From: Cryptomeria japonica
Taxonomy: Eukaryota; Streptophyta; Pinopsida; Cupressales; Cupressaceae
Direction: 5' to 3'
DNA length: 64,000 bases
Assembly (NCBI RefSeq): GCF_030272615.1
Contig: NC_081410.1
Coordinates: 570,543,152-570,607,151, forward strand
The notes under the pieces were generated by a model. It ran no database searches. It worked only from the letters and a program-made list of their open reading frames with translations, and was not told the origin of the DNA. A program made the position numbers and the translations under genes. Positions within the stretch are counted from its first letter, which is position 1. Each line of letters opens with the position of its first letter. Shown one piece after another: positions 35,631 to 47,262 of this stretch.

Positions 35631-38319
35631 TTTGTTTGCAAGTTTGTGTTGAAGTTGATTGAAGATGATGATGAGTTGTTCGATGAAAGATGGATGATTA
35701 GTGGATTGTAGATTTCTAGCACTCTAAAGATAAATGTAACCAGAATTCTTTCATTGAATTGCTTGTTTGTTTTGATGATTTTGGATGTGATAAGGTGTAG
35801 AGAAATCTGAGATGTGTTACAGATTTTGACTACCTAGTAATGAGAGGATTCACTCATGAACTAGTTTTAACCTGCGTAGATGTGTCTCTTAGGATGAGCT
35901 TATCCTAGATGTAGAAACAATCTAAAAAGTGATGCGATGTGTTTGATTTCAAGCAATATCTAAAAGAGAATTTGGGACAAGAACCTCTTAATGTTTTGAG
36001 AGTTTTGGGATGGATTGATGATGGAATAATGATGTATGAATGAGATGATGGATGAAAATGTTTTCAACTTCAATAAAAACTTTGTGTTACAAATGGAACA
36101 AACGCTACCTCTTCCCTTTCAGGCGTTGGTGGCACTTCTCGAGGTGTGTTGTAGGTGATACAGATGTTTGGGAAGAAGTTGGGATTAATCTTTCCTCCTT
36201 GATTTTTGTGATAACTTAGAGCTCTATATTGCATAAAAGCTCTGCGGTTCAATGATTCAAAATCAAATTCGTTTGTTTTTCCTTGAAGGTATAGACGCAT
36301 GTGATGTAGAAAGATTCTATGTGAGAAAAAGATTTGTCTATTTAGATAGAAGAATTTCCTCCTTTTGATTAAAGCCTTTGAGCTTAGTGGTCTCCTTTTC
36401 AAGGTGATATTCTGATGACACTTCTTCTTTCGCAAGATGTGAAGAATGGTCATAAAATTTGACTCTTTGTTGTTTGCACTTTGTTTTTGGTACTTTTGTT
36501 TTTTAGAAATGTTGGATGAATACTTTGTTTTTGGGAAGTGATTTTCTGATTTTTCTTTGACAAGAAAACAAAGCAAGCACACAAACACAAAATTGTAGCC
36601 TGAAAGGCACAAATGAGTATGGGTTTAGATCAACCCAATCCTTGGACTTGTTTTTGACCCTTCCTTTAGATGTATTTTAAGATGTATTTCCAAAGCCTGA
36701 AGTCGGCTCAATTTGCACTAGGTCTGTAAAACGAACACACTTCAAACACTTTTTATCCCTATGGTCAAATGGCCAATTGTGATAAATTTAGCCCACATCT
36801 TGATATTTCTTCGACTTTGGTACTACATACCTTATGAATCCCGCCGTGGCAGGTAAGGATGTGATATACTAAGTCTTGCACGAGCATAACAAATAGATGA
36901 TCCCTATGATGGGGGAGTCACCACTTTCATCAAGCCACAAGTGACTTTTCAAAAAGCTATGTTTCTACTCAAGGAAATATGTATGGTGAGTATCTTGGGA
37001 GCAAAACCTTCTATGCTCTTGCACTAAATTATACCTCAAATATCCTCAATCAATAGAACAGGTGGGCTACTACTTAAAGGTGTTTAGTCATGTTCGATGG
37101 CTTTGGACATAAATTCATTCTGCAGTGACTCACTTAAGAGCCTTGTAACTGGTGGTGGGGCCCATTTGTCCTTTTGGCCAGTTACACTGTAGGAACAGCT
37201 ATACCCAAGGCTACAGCTTTCGCTCTCACTTGATTTCTATAGCGGCTCGAAGGATTTACCGCTCGAGGTCATTCCCAAGAGTATCGATCCCTTGGCAGGC
37301 CTCTCTTAAAAAGATAAAATGTGAGCGTTACTAACACTTTTCTCTTGCACCTAGGACCACGAGAGCCAAGGGAGAGGATAGTGTGTGTTAGAAGTAGGTC
37401 CACTCGACTGACTTTTGTGCACAAGCGTGCCAGATACGTAAAGCACTTGTTCTTTTTAATCCAGCATTTGCAAATGTGATCTAACTATTTGGAGATGTTG
37501 CTCCAACAGTCATGGTGTTCTTTTTAACTTCAAAAGCAATGTGTTTTGTACTCTAGAATTGGGAAATCCTGGTCAACTTAATGAAAAACACGTTTTGCTT
37601 TGAAGGAAAATTTGTTTGCCAAAAATAAATCAAAAACAAGTGGATTGTTCTTTTTACTGCACCAAAAATTGAAGTGTGGATTGTGATTTTTAAGTCCCAA
37701 TTGATGCAAATGAAATCAAAGTTGTGTTGTTAATTTTAAGCACCAAAAGGAAAATGAGGCCTAACTAGAAAACAATGAAATTTTTTTTTTTTTGTGTTTT
37801 TTTTTTAATTTTATTTTTATTTTTTAAAGTTCTTTTTAAGCACTAAATGAAATTTTTTTGTGATTTTTGTTGGGTTGTTAACCTGCACAAAGAAAAAAAA
37901 AGTTAATAAAAACCAATGCTCAAGGGGGGGCTTCCACAAGCCTAAGTTCTGATTTTTTGGTTACAAAGTGAATCGGACAACATTATGTCTCAATAGCGCT
38001 AGTCGGATTTTTTACAGAAGCGCTGATTCATACAATAGCACTAGTCTGCGGTCGCAGAAGCGCTAATTTTCACCGTAGCGCTGAAAGAAGAGAAAAATCC
38101 GAGAAGACAAAAGCGCTGGAAGGGTTTCAATAGCGCCAGAACTGTGACAAAAGCGCTATAATGTTGCCAATAGCGCTGAAACCTTTTCAATAGCGCTATC
38201 TTAGGATCAATAGCGCTAAAAGAAATTGTTGCAACAGCGTTAAAACGTGTTCAATAGCGCCGAAGCGCGACCTGTGTGGCAATTTCAACAAGCAAAATGT
38301 TAATTTTCAAAAAAAAGGA
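35631..38319 (-). other. Long 5' leader of element 2
   Basis: Non-coding and closely similar to 6490-9204 of element 1 over most of its length. Short frames are not shared in meaning between copies. The end next to the primer site holds the AGCGCT array and poly-A/T runs (37770-37910) that vary between the copies. Confidence 0.7.
37991..38270 (-). repeat. Degenerate AGCGCT array, 5' end of element 2
   Basis: AGCGCT or one-base variants (AGCGCC, AGCACT, AGCGTT) about 14 times in 280 bp, with plus-strand consensus CAATAGCGCT or CAAAAGCGCT. This is the reverse complement of the consensus at 22973-23285. In element 1 only two decayed units survive at the equivalent place. Confidence 0.85.
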
Positions 38320-38358
38320 ATCAGAAGGTTGCGTGTTCGATTCACGTTGGGTTCACCA
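38320..38358 (-). other. Extended tRNA-Trp primer binding site of element 2
   Basis: The plus strand reads ATCAGAAGGTTGCGTGTTCG then ATTCACGTTGGGTTCACCA: as remembered, the 3' 36 nt of plant tRNA-Trp(CCA) from the anticodon stem through the T arm, plus CCA, with one mismatch (T for C). The usual Gypsy primer site spans only 8-18 nt. Two bases (AA) separate it from the LTR. Confidence 0.85.
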
Positions 38359-38360
38359 AA

Positions 38361-39726
38361 TGATGCCCTCCTAAATGGAACAATGGTTTATTCTAAGATC
38401 AAACAACACAAAAACACACAAAGTATTAGCGTTAGTCAATCAAAAACTAAAACATATGAAGGCATTCCAAGAGAGACACTAAAAACATGCTAATGAATTT
38501 AACTAAAGAAGTAAAGACAATGAGACATCTCCAACTATCTCTTAGCATGATATTAGCTCCTTCTCCCTTGTTCCTCTCCTCTCCAAGTTCCAACATAGTG
38601 TAGCTCTCAACAGCTTTTTGCACTATGGATACTTATGGAGGATTGAGATTGTAGTATAGCTCTAAATGTGAAATGAAAAGCTATTTTTATGCTAAAATGA
38701 AGTATTTTAACCAAAAAGACAAGATTTAGTTATGCTATGCTAAATGCTCTCTAAAAATGCCTATAGCTTAAATGCTTACAAGTTTTCAGGATCTGGATTA
38801 TGAAGGAATGGGCTCTATTTATAGGAAAAATGGAGCAATGGATGGTTGAGATTGAGCAATCTCAACAAGGGTCAGGATTGAATGATTTCAAATCCATGTG
38901 AGGGCTTTCAACCCAATCCCAGGATGACAAGTGTTGAAATGTGAGATAGGTTGAGAGGGGAGGGAATAAGCATTAAATGCCTGATATGACCTTGGGATTT
39001 TAGAGTCAAGGTTGGTTGAATGAATAAACTCTTTATTCAAAGAATAAAGCTTTTATCCAATGGATAAACTCTTGTGCAAATGTGAAATGGATGAATATGG
39101 TCAAAACAATAAATGTTTGGGGAGACAAGTTTGAAATAACCATAAATGGTCATGTAAGAGCCATTAGTGGTCTTCGAAGACTTTGGGGGTTAATTTGTTG
39201 AACACACAAAGAATTAAATGTTTTTCAAAGACTTTGGAGTCTTTGAGAAGTGACTGCATTTTGCTTAGGAATGTGACAATATTTAGGGGATAGATTAGGC
39301 TAATTAGGAAGGGGTTAGAAGAATCTAGAAGGGGATTAGATTTTGCAAGTGGATTTGGTGGGTGAGAGAAAATAAGATTTTATTAAAATAAAAATTCATT
39401 TATTTCAATAAATGTGTGCAAGTTGCATTTGTAAGAAAATGCAAGTCGGGTGGGGATAATGATTTAAATAAATGTTTTATTTAATTTATTTAAAAGAGGA
39501 AAAGGGGATTTAATTAAATAAATTGATTTTATTTATTTAATTGATTGGAATTGGATTTAATGAATTAATTAAAATAAATTGAATAAAACATTTATTTAAT
39601 TAATAGAAGAATGTTTGGGGATGAATTAATTAAATATTAATTTAATTAACTGGTGGCTAGTAGATTTTTAATCAAATAAATACGAAATATTCATTTAATT
39701 AAAATGGACAGATTTATGTGACTACA
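38361..39726 (-). repeat. 5' LTR of element 2
   Basis: TGATGCCCTC...GTGACTACA, paired with 21026-22410. TATA box CTATAAATAG (minus strand) at about 38815-38824. It lacks the 20-bp duplication seen in the other LTR. Confidence 0.95.
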
Positions 39727-39731
39727 TTAAC
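39727..39731. other. Target site duplication TTAAC, right copy
   Basis: Matches 21021-21025 exactly. Confidence 0.92.
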
Positions 39732-40079
39732 AATAAATCATAATATTTTCATCAAAATCATACATGTGACAATGCTGGAAACAAGACAGATATGGGAAGA
39801 ATATGTCATTCTTTATTCATCAACTGATAAAAAATCATTACAATGCTGGTATGCTTTAAAATAAATGAGCTACCACCTTCTTGTTGCTTTGTATGCAAGA
39901 AAAGAAAGAACTAACTAAGAAAAAGAGAGGAGAATCAAACTTATAGAGAAGAAGTCTTTGAAAGAGTAGAGAAAGAACTGATGTGACTCCTCAATCTTAG
40001 CTTTAATTGTATGCTTTCCCCCTTGATTTTATCTCCAACTTGCATGAAATATCTTCTTTGGTCGAATTTGATGTAAAAG
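39732..40079. other. Intergenic flank, nothing recognised
   Basis: No gene seen. If the relict LTR that follows was once full length, its U3/R part lay here and left of 21021, split by element 2 (inference). Confidence 0.35.
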
Positions 40080-40606
40080 CCTTGAAGACTAAACTAGGGT
40101 TTAACTTAGGAAAACACCTATTCCCAACCATTGTCCCTTCTCTATTATGTGTAGGATAATGTACATATCTACAATTTTCAAGATCAACATTATCCGTAGA
40201 GACAAGTAGATTCCCTTTTGGATGGTGAAAAGTTCGGAGGACCAAGGTAATTGGCAATCCGGTCTCGACAATTCAGGTTGACCTTATAGGAAAAAATCCA
40301 AACACTCATATATTTCTCATATCTAGGTTCGTGGCTCTGTTTGACAGTTATCGCTCATTGTTTATGCATAATTGCTTGAATTTACACACATTTACCCTAA
40401 TTTCAGTATCTTCAACAAATTCAAATAAAATTCAACTCAAGGGAGAGAAGAGGCGCATCTAAAACCCCTAGAATCTAATTAGAATATATATCTATTAAGT
40501 TTAGATCTATCAAATTCCTATCTTTCCCTAATGTAAATAGTCCCTAAGAAAGATTAGTGGTTTTACTACAGCCAGTGGTGGAAACCCTAAATTTCATCAC
40601 TTTACA
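40080..40606 (+). repeat. Relict LTR, 3' half, related to the LTRs of element 3
   Basis: Aligns in order with the downstream half of the element 3 LTR: TAGGGTTTAACTTAGGAAAA (as 53625-53645), TTCTCTATTATGTGTAGG (as 53670-53687), AGAGACAAGTAGATTCCCTT (as 53730-53750), TTCGGAGGACC (as 53766-53775), AATGTAAATAGTCCCTAAG, and the end CACTTTACA (as CGCTTTACA). It ends at 40606; the next bases match the repeat at 17036, so this LTR inserted at the edge of that repeat. Confidence 0.6.
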
Positions 40607-40985
40607 TATAGAAACATTCCATTAATATAACCCACCATTTATATCTTCTATTTGTTTTTTCTAGTTAAATTATATATTTACATGGCACAATTTTTTTTGT
40701 AACTTATCATTAAAATACATTCAACATGACACTAATTTATATTCTTATTTTAGAGGATAAAAATAATATCTAGAGCACAATTTCATTTTCTAAAGAACAA
40801 AAGAGCTACATATGCTTATAGGCCATTTGCATGATAATGAATGTTCCTTTGATATACTTCGTTATAGTTTATTTAGTGTTTCAAAAAAAATTTCCTAGGA
40901 GAACACAACCACTTATCAAGTCAACAATCTCCCTAATGGTGTCTTAGTTAACAAACTAATCTATTGAGGAAGTGAAGGAAAACAA
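40607..40985 (+). repeat. Dispersed repeat, copy without the Copia solo LTR
   Basis: Partner of 17036-18790. The junction GAGCTACATATGCTTATAGG at about 40802-40825 is uninterrupted where the other copy carries the 1.1-kb solo LTR. Confidence 0.7.
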
Positions 40986-41744
40986 GTTTCTATAATTTAT
41001 GAGCTTTGAATCATTTTCTTCTTTCTAGAGGATTTATTCATATACTTTGATTCATATTGAAACCACAATAGAGATTTTCCTTAGCATTTGTGGGGTCTCG
41101 TTCTTTCTTTAGTTCATTTTGAATTGTGCTTCCCTCTTCTCCCTTCCATTATCATTAGACTTGCGTATTTTTAAAGGATCATGTATCTCAAAAGATTGGA
41201 ACATGTCAAATTATAGTTCATAATAATAAAAATTTAAATTAATTCTTTGTATTTAAATTAAATGTCAAATTATTGAAAGATATATTAAATAATACTCTTA
41301 TCCACAATAATAATCAAATATTATTCAATTATGTAGTATAAACAAATTGATTTATAAATAATTTTTTATTAATATAATATAAACAATAAAATATGTAAAT
41401 AGTATCCAATAATTATTTGATATAATATTAATGATATATATAATTAATTACAGATGTGACATAGAAATTTATATTAAATTAAAATTTAAAATTTAAATAT
41501 AAATATTTTAAGAATTGTCAATACAATGAATAAAATAAATGATATAATATTTAGTTGATGATGCAATTTTCAATGAATCACAACTACATGGCATTGACAA
41601 TAATAAATATTTAACATTTAAAATACTTATATTTTTAAAATATATCATATTAATACAGTAACAGCTGTTTCAACAGATACACCATTGAAGAGAACAAAAC
41701 AAAACGATCAACATCATTCGTACGTTAATACTTATCGCCGGGCA
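40986..41744. other. AT-rich intergenic stretch
   Basis: No gene or known repeat recognised. It lies downstream of the P450 pseudogene. Confidence 0.4.
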
Positions 41745-42562
41745 CTAGTACAGATGATGTGGCAGACGAGGTACAGGGATTGCATTTAATACTACGCCCT
41801 TCTTTAAAGTAAGTCCAAACTCGTCAGCCATGTCCAACTGGTCGGAGTTCATCCCATCTGGAAGTATCCACTCAAAGGAATGAAGCAAAGAAGCCAAATG
41901 GAAGCCCTGGACAAATTCTTCTTCCCGATCCAAATGGAATCAACTCAAAGTTTTGTCCCCTGTAATCCATCTTGCTATTCTCACCCTCCAAAAATCTCTG
42001 TGGCACAAATTCTTAAGGGCTCTTCCAAATTGCAGGGTCCATCCCAATGGCCCACACGTTCACCATCACCTGGCTGTTTTTGGGTATCACAAATCCCCCG
42101 ATCACGCAGGAGCTTTCGGCTTTATGGGGGAGCAGCAGAGGAACCGTCGGGTGCAATCGGAATATTTCCTTCACGGCTGCATGCCTAGTGAGGTCCGTAC
42201 TCGCCCCAAATCAGGGAAGACTTGTGATGGGAAAGAGATTTGGCGAATTCTAACACCGTCCGCCCGGCTAAGATGTGGTCGTGCGTTTTGAGAACCTCCT
42301 TGGCCATGGCAGGAGAAGAGACGACCACTGTGGTTTTCATGCCTAGACGGAGAGTCATCAATGGGCCGTATTGCAGAGAAAGGGCATGCAGAGACTCGTG
42401 AGGTCTCCTTCCCAGCTGAAAGAGGTTTCCCACAATAGGCCAAGCAGGAGGTCCGGGGGGAAGAGAAAGCCCTGTCCTCTTGCTTCTCCATAGAAAGAAG
42501 AAGAATAAAAGTGACCCAGCTGTAAGGAGCACCGAATACCAAGAAAGCGGTGGAATCTCCAT
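41745..42562 (-). pseudogene. Cytochrome P450 pseudogene with central deletion
   Basis: P450s are membrane-anchored haem monooxygenases of the endoplasmic reticulum. From ATG 42562: hydrophobic anchor (PPLSWYSVLLTAGSLLFFFF), basic residues, the proline hinge LPPGPPAWPIVGN, and the helix A-B' region to HDHILAGRTV and [10 protein letters not shown]. The frame then stops and, within about 15 bases, jumps to the end of the protein: [20 protein letters not shown] (K helix ExxR), [10 protein letters not shown], the haem loop [11 protein letters not shown] at about 41930-41960, and [10 protein letters not shown] to the end, LPHHLY. Some 200 or more residues (helices C-J, including the I helix) are missing. 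One stop (after WKSP) and a small deletion after the haem loop also break it. The wording resembles the CYP71 clan (CYP76/CYP750-like); the family is uncertain. Confidence 0.88.
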
Positions 42563-43599
42563 ACAAACTGCAGATACAGGAAAATCCTGATTTTCTTTGG
42601 TTTTCCAGCATACGACGGGATTCCCGACGCTCCTGATAAAGTGGTGCAGGGTAACAAATAATTGAGTTTCGACTAATATTTAACAATATTTAATATTTGT
42701 TGACACGCCTCTTTGACTGCACCACTCCTAACCTATTTATAGATTCATACATAGATGGTTGTGTCTATTCTGGCTCTAAAAAAGACAAATCTGTCACACT
42801 AACAAGACATGTTTTGAACCGTCCTACATTTTACTTTACTTTTATTTCAAAAAAGTATTAAATTTTTTTATAATATATTTACTAGAGAAGCGTGCTAAGC
42901 TCGTATTACATCTCTAACAAGAGAGATATGATTTCAGAATGATGACTGTGTTCATTTTACAGAGTATCATAATATATATATCGATTTATCTTCCACCTTA
43001 TTTTTATAAGATTTTTTTTTTTTTTTTTTTTAACATATTTTTATTTCATTTTTGCATTAGTTATATCTATTCATACATATATAAGGAAGAGTAACTGCTC
43101 AATTACCATTCATTCTTTGTTCATCCAATTCTCAATTACTAATGTTATAGAAATAAAAAAAAATGATAACTAAAGTTCATTAATCAATTTCACATGTACC
43201 AATAGTTGCCCACTTTATTCCTAGTAGTTAGAATTTTTGGACTTTAATTAGACGAGTCGTACTACTTTATTGGTACCCATAACACACAACTAGTAGGGTA
43301 GTTGTGCTTAAGTATTGGTCATTTTTAAAGTGGTTGTAGTGCATGGTTATTGGGGCATCTTTAAGTAGGTAACGGGTGACACTTTGTAATGACCACTTTT
43401 TAACCCTTGCACATATAATGGATCCCACACCATGCGTCGTTACTACCCAGAAGTTAGAACAATAGCTATAAATAGTTAAGTCACATATAGAGACACCAAT
43501 TTCTTTTTGTCAAAATCTGGTGTATCGTTTGGGATCTATGAGTGCACATAATTAGTTATGGCGGCTATTGGTACACTTCCCCTGTATCTATTTGCACAT
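42563..43599. other. Intergenic between P450 pseudogenes
   Basis: Upstream region of the first P450 pseudogene. A run of about 21 T lies at 43012-43032. No other gene was seen. Confidence 0.4.
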
Positions 43600-44075
43600 T
43601 TTTATTGATTTATCTTTAACCTTATTTATATATGAACAAATTTTGATATTTTTATTTTAGTTTTATACTACTTATATCTATCCAAATACATATAAGTATA
43701 CATTCCAATATTTTCTTAATTTTATCATTCTCGTGTCCTACAACATCATTGTGTGAAGTTAACCTTATGGTTGTAGATTTAATCTTGTAGATCCACATAA
43801 TTTCAAATTTTAAATTATAACTCCTACCCATTTTGTTCCCACGAAGGGTCATCTAAATGCAAACTTACACAATTGGGTACATGTTCTTATATTTAAGGGT
43901 GTTCAATTATGTCTATCTATTTTCACCTCAACTGTTGAGCTTTGGTTAAATGTGAAAATATTGTTCACATTTAAGAAATTACATGCTTTGATTTAGTGTT
44001 GTAAAATAAATGTAGATACACCCATTAATCCTAGGAGAATTAGAATAGCATAGACCTAATCTCCAATCCCCAAGT
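43600..44075. repeat. Diverged repeat, copy a (partner 45000-45395)
   Basis: Shared in order with 45000-45395: TTATTTATAT...TTTGATAT, TTGTATCATTT-like, TTCCCACGAAGG/TTCCCACCAAGG, AACTTACACAATTGG, ATGTTCTT(A/G)TATTTAA, TTTAGTG(T/C)T(G/C)TAAAATAAATGTAGAT and ACCCATT. It directly replaces the expected continuation of the second P450 pseudogene at 44080. Confidence 0.65.
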
Positions 44076-44079
44076 GGAG

Positions 44080-44324
44080 ACGACTACTGTTGTTTTCATG
44101 CCCAAGTGGAGAGTCATCAATGGGTTGTATTTGAGAGAGAGGGCATAGAGATACTCATGAGGCCTCTTTCCTAGCTGAAAGAGATTTCCCACAAGAGGCC
44201 AAGCAGGAGGTCTAGGGGGTAGAGGAAACCTTGTCTTCCTCTGTCTTCTCCATAGACAGAAGAAGAATAAAAGTGAAGCAGCGGTAAAGAGCACATAATA
44301 CCATGAAAGTGGTGGAGTATCCAT
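44080..44324 (-). pseudogene. Cytochrome P450 N-terminal fragment
   Basis: ATG 44324 gives MDTPPLSWYYVLFTAASLLF (membrane anchor), LPPRPPAWPLVGNLFQLGKR (hinge, with Arg for Gly in the PPGPP motif) and GMKTTVVVS, about 80 residues in all. It is closely related to the start of the pseudogene at 42562, so the two are tandem copies of one gene. The homology stops at about 44080 and repeat sequence follows. No K helix or haem loop was found. A longer upstream extension of the frame (to 44378) is probably not coding. Confidence 0.8.
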
Positions 44325-44491
44325 ACAAACAACAGAACGTGAAAATCCAGATTTTGTTTGATTCCCACACTGAACCAAGGTCCGCCGGTGGTAGGTCTAG
44401 ATACAAGTGTTGTGAGGGTACTCATTTATTGAGTTTCTTTAACTATGTTTAGTAATGTTTGAGGCGGCTCTGTGAAGCCATTATCTATGCA

Positions 44492-44603
44492 ACACCCAGA
44501 CTTATCATTTGACCACGTTTTTTAAATCATTAAAAATTAGAATATAATAAGTTTTTCTTTTTTGACTAATTATTAAACATGGTCAATCATAAATTTTGGG
44601 TGC
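44492..44603. repeat. Foldback (MITE-like) element
   Basis: Left arm ACACCCAGACTTATCATTTG then ACCACGTTT (44492-44520) and right arm AAACATGGTCAATCATAAAT then TTTGGGTG (44574-44603) are imperfect inverted repeats around an AT-rich loop of about 53 bp. No clear target duplication was seen. Confidence 0.5.
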
Positions 44604-44999
44604 TGGGTAGAGGTTGCCCTATCTATAGGCACTACTTTGAAAAAGTATAATATTTTTTATTAATATTATACTAGGCAAAGGATTTATTGATGTTAGTTTT
44701 CAGATCTCATTCTGTAATAGGGTAGATTTGATTTTGTTTTTTGTATTTGTATTCATATGGGAGATGTGATTTTAGATTGATGAAATTTGTATTCTAGTTA
44801 TTATTTAATTTTCTTCTTTATTTTAGAGAAAATCTTTATTTAATTTTTATAATGGAGAAGATTTAAATTCAATATCATGATGTTTGCAATATAGACTTTA
44901 TCATTTAGTCAAATGTCCTTAATATATTTATATGTTAATAAATGATATAATTTTATATCAAATCATATTTTTGTTTTGTTTTTCTATATATCTATTTAC

Positions 45000-45395
45000 A
45001 CATATTTTTATTGATCTATTGTCCATCTTATTTATTCAAACATACATTTTGATATTTTAATTTTAATTTCACACACATTCTAGTATTTGCTTCATTGTAT
45101 CATTTCCATGTGTTGGAGTGTTACTATGTGTGAGGTAATTATGATTAACTCCTACGGATGGTTTTCCCACCAAGGAACAACTAAACACAAGCTTACATAA
45201 TTGAATAGATGTTCTTGTATTTAAAAGTACTATGTTGTGTCTATTTCTTATATCCTCAACTTTCAACCTTTATTCACATATCATTCATACTTAAGGAAAT
45301 TAATGGTTCAATTTAGTGCTCTAAAATAAATGTAGATTTACCCATTCATCTAAAAAAAATTGCGCAGCTGAGACTTAATCTCTCTAATCTATTAT
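45000..45395. repeat. Diverged repeat, copy b (partner 43600-44075)
   Basis: See copy a for the shared landmarks. It suggests that the P450 locus was duplicated together with this sequence, or that this is a dispersed repeat with two nearby copies. Confidence 0.6.
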
Positions 45396-47262
45396 GCTAG
45401 GTGAAAATATTTGTTTGCAATATAATGACAATCCTTCAAAGATGTTTTTAAATTCCATTAGTCCTACATATTAGAAAAAATGCAAAAAAAAAAACATAAG
45501 AAAATCAGTTAATTGTTGAACTATAGCTATAAAAAAATATTGATAGATATGAAAAAGAATTTGAGTCTAGATTTGATTTTGAACCTTGGTCTTTGCTTCT
45601 TAGCAAAGTTATATTTAAATTTCTTTTACTTTATCATTTAGATTATGTTCACAAGTGCAATTCTATATATTTCTATGTTATAATCTTTGAAAAACCCTTG
45701 GAATTCTCTCATATTCTTCTCTATGCCCTACTTACATGCTTTTCACTTTACGTCTATTTTATTAAGGAGTTGTAATAGAAAATATATGGTATGACTTAAC
45801 TCACATGATTGTGTATTTCCTTTTTTCTCTAATATCTTGGACCATGCTACTTATCCCAATTGTTGTTATCACTTCTTGTTAGGAAACTTCCTAATGTTGA
45901 GTATATTAAGAATGCAAATTTTAGACTATGAAATACAAAAATTCAATTTCTAGGCTACAGACTTTGTTCTTGGGAAAATTATTACTTTTAGATTATTTGG
46001 CATAATTTACAAGGATTCATGCTACATAGATATTTTCAATTTCTACAATTTTAAAAAAGTTCCCAAATGACCTCCTAGATAAAAGATGATGAGATCTAGA
46101 AGTTTTGTGTAATACAATGAAAATTTAAAAATATATACGCATAAAAATATGTTGTAAGAGGGAGTTACACTTGCTGACCAATTTATAGTGCATGTTATGA
46201 CATATTATAATGCATATTTGGTTGGAGATAATGAAGCCAAAATAAAGCACTCGTCTTAGTGAATGGTTTATAATGCACTTATGATAAATAGAAGGAGCAT
46301 ACTATTTTTAGCATATGGGTGTTGTTCTTCTAAGTAGGCATATGGGTGCCACTTTTTTGGATTATTTTAGACCATGGTTTTTTAATTTTTAATTCATGGT
46401 TTCCTATACTACTCATATTTATAGTATGCTTGAAATGGAGGTTTTCATAGTTTTTTTTAGCTACTATTATGCTGTTAAAATTACTCCAAATATTTAGTTT
46501 GTGATACTCATGCAACATCTTTCTCTACAAGTGTTATAATCATGTCTAGTGTACCATATAATACATTGGGTTGCTTTGGAGTGTGGGAATTTTCATGCAA
46601 AAAGGTTTTCCTCACATGCACTTGTGTTGCAGTTTTTAATTTTTTATTTGTATTTCTCTTTTTTCCTTTCACTTTTGTAAGCCTTGTCCATAATATGACA
46701 TGCCATAACTTTTAATAAGTTAGTAGATAAAATTTCCCTAGTGAATAATTATTTTTGTATCGATAATATGATCTTAAACTTAATCAACGCTATTAATTTA
46801 TCCTCCTAGATGTTAAATTATTTATATAGTAAGACTTTATAAATTACCAATTCTTCATTGGTCAGAGTTCTTTTGAGTTCTTGTCCCATTATCTTTAGTT
46901 TAACATACATAAAAATTTGTGTGTCGGTCACTTATTGGCTAGTTGTTAAAATGGTCTCTATTAGGTAATTTATTTTCTCTTGATCACTATTATTTATAAA
47001 TTTTGAAATATTGAGCATGAATATGCTTGTTTGTATACTCAAGTGACATTTATGATATGCATGACAATTTATGACTAGATATATGAAGTGGTAATGGAAA
47101 TGTAATTTATGTATATATGGTACATGGACAAAGTAGTTTGTGTTTCATGGATGTGTGATGAATTAAGTGGGATGATTTAGGTTTGATTTATTGATTCTAT
47201 GTGTTTGCGAGGAAAATAGAGGGGAATTATTTTAAAATTGTTATGTCCATGAATAAATCTTA
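45396..47262. other. Intergenic, nothing recognised
   Basis: AT-rich. No supported coding region or repeat was found on either strand. Confidence 0.4.

Larger units (their letters stand above)
21026..39726 (-). mobile_element. Complete 18.7-kb Tat-like Gypsy retrotransposon (element 2)
   Basis: On the minus strand: 5' LTR 38361-39726, tRNA-Trp primer site, leader with an AGCGCT array, gag-pol 35630-28328, a 5.9-kb 3' region with an antisense plant-mobile-domain gene (plus strand, 23551-25579) and a second AGCGCT array, polypurine tract 22411-22423, and 3' LTR 21026-22410. Target duplication TTAAC is perfect. By eye the two LTRs differ at about 15 positions plus one 20-bp tandem duplication, so insertion is fairly recent. 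Two RNase H domains, great length and an antisense gene in the 3' region all fit the Tat/Ogre group. At least two nonsense codons and a frameshift make this copy non-autonomous. Confidence 0.95.

Noticed and set aside
36070-36612. 180-residue minus-strand frame in the leader of element 2
   Set aside because: The equivalent region of element 1 does not keep the frame and no domain is seen; a non-coding leader is more likely.
37990-38270. CRISPR-like spaced repeats
   Set aside because: Repeat units are short, degenerate and irregularly spaced, and the DNA is a plant retrotransposon.
38320-38358. A tRNA-Trp gene
   Set aside because: Only the 3' half is present, it includes the CCA that nuclear tRNA genes lack, and it abuts an LTR. 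It is the primer binding site.
42171-42686. 171-residue alternative minus-strand frame over the P450 start
   Set aside because: Another frame of the same stretch; the true frame shows the P450 anchor, proline hinge and conserved motifs.
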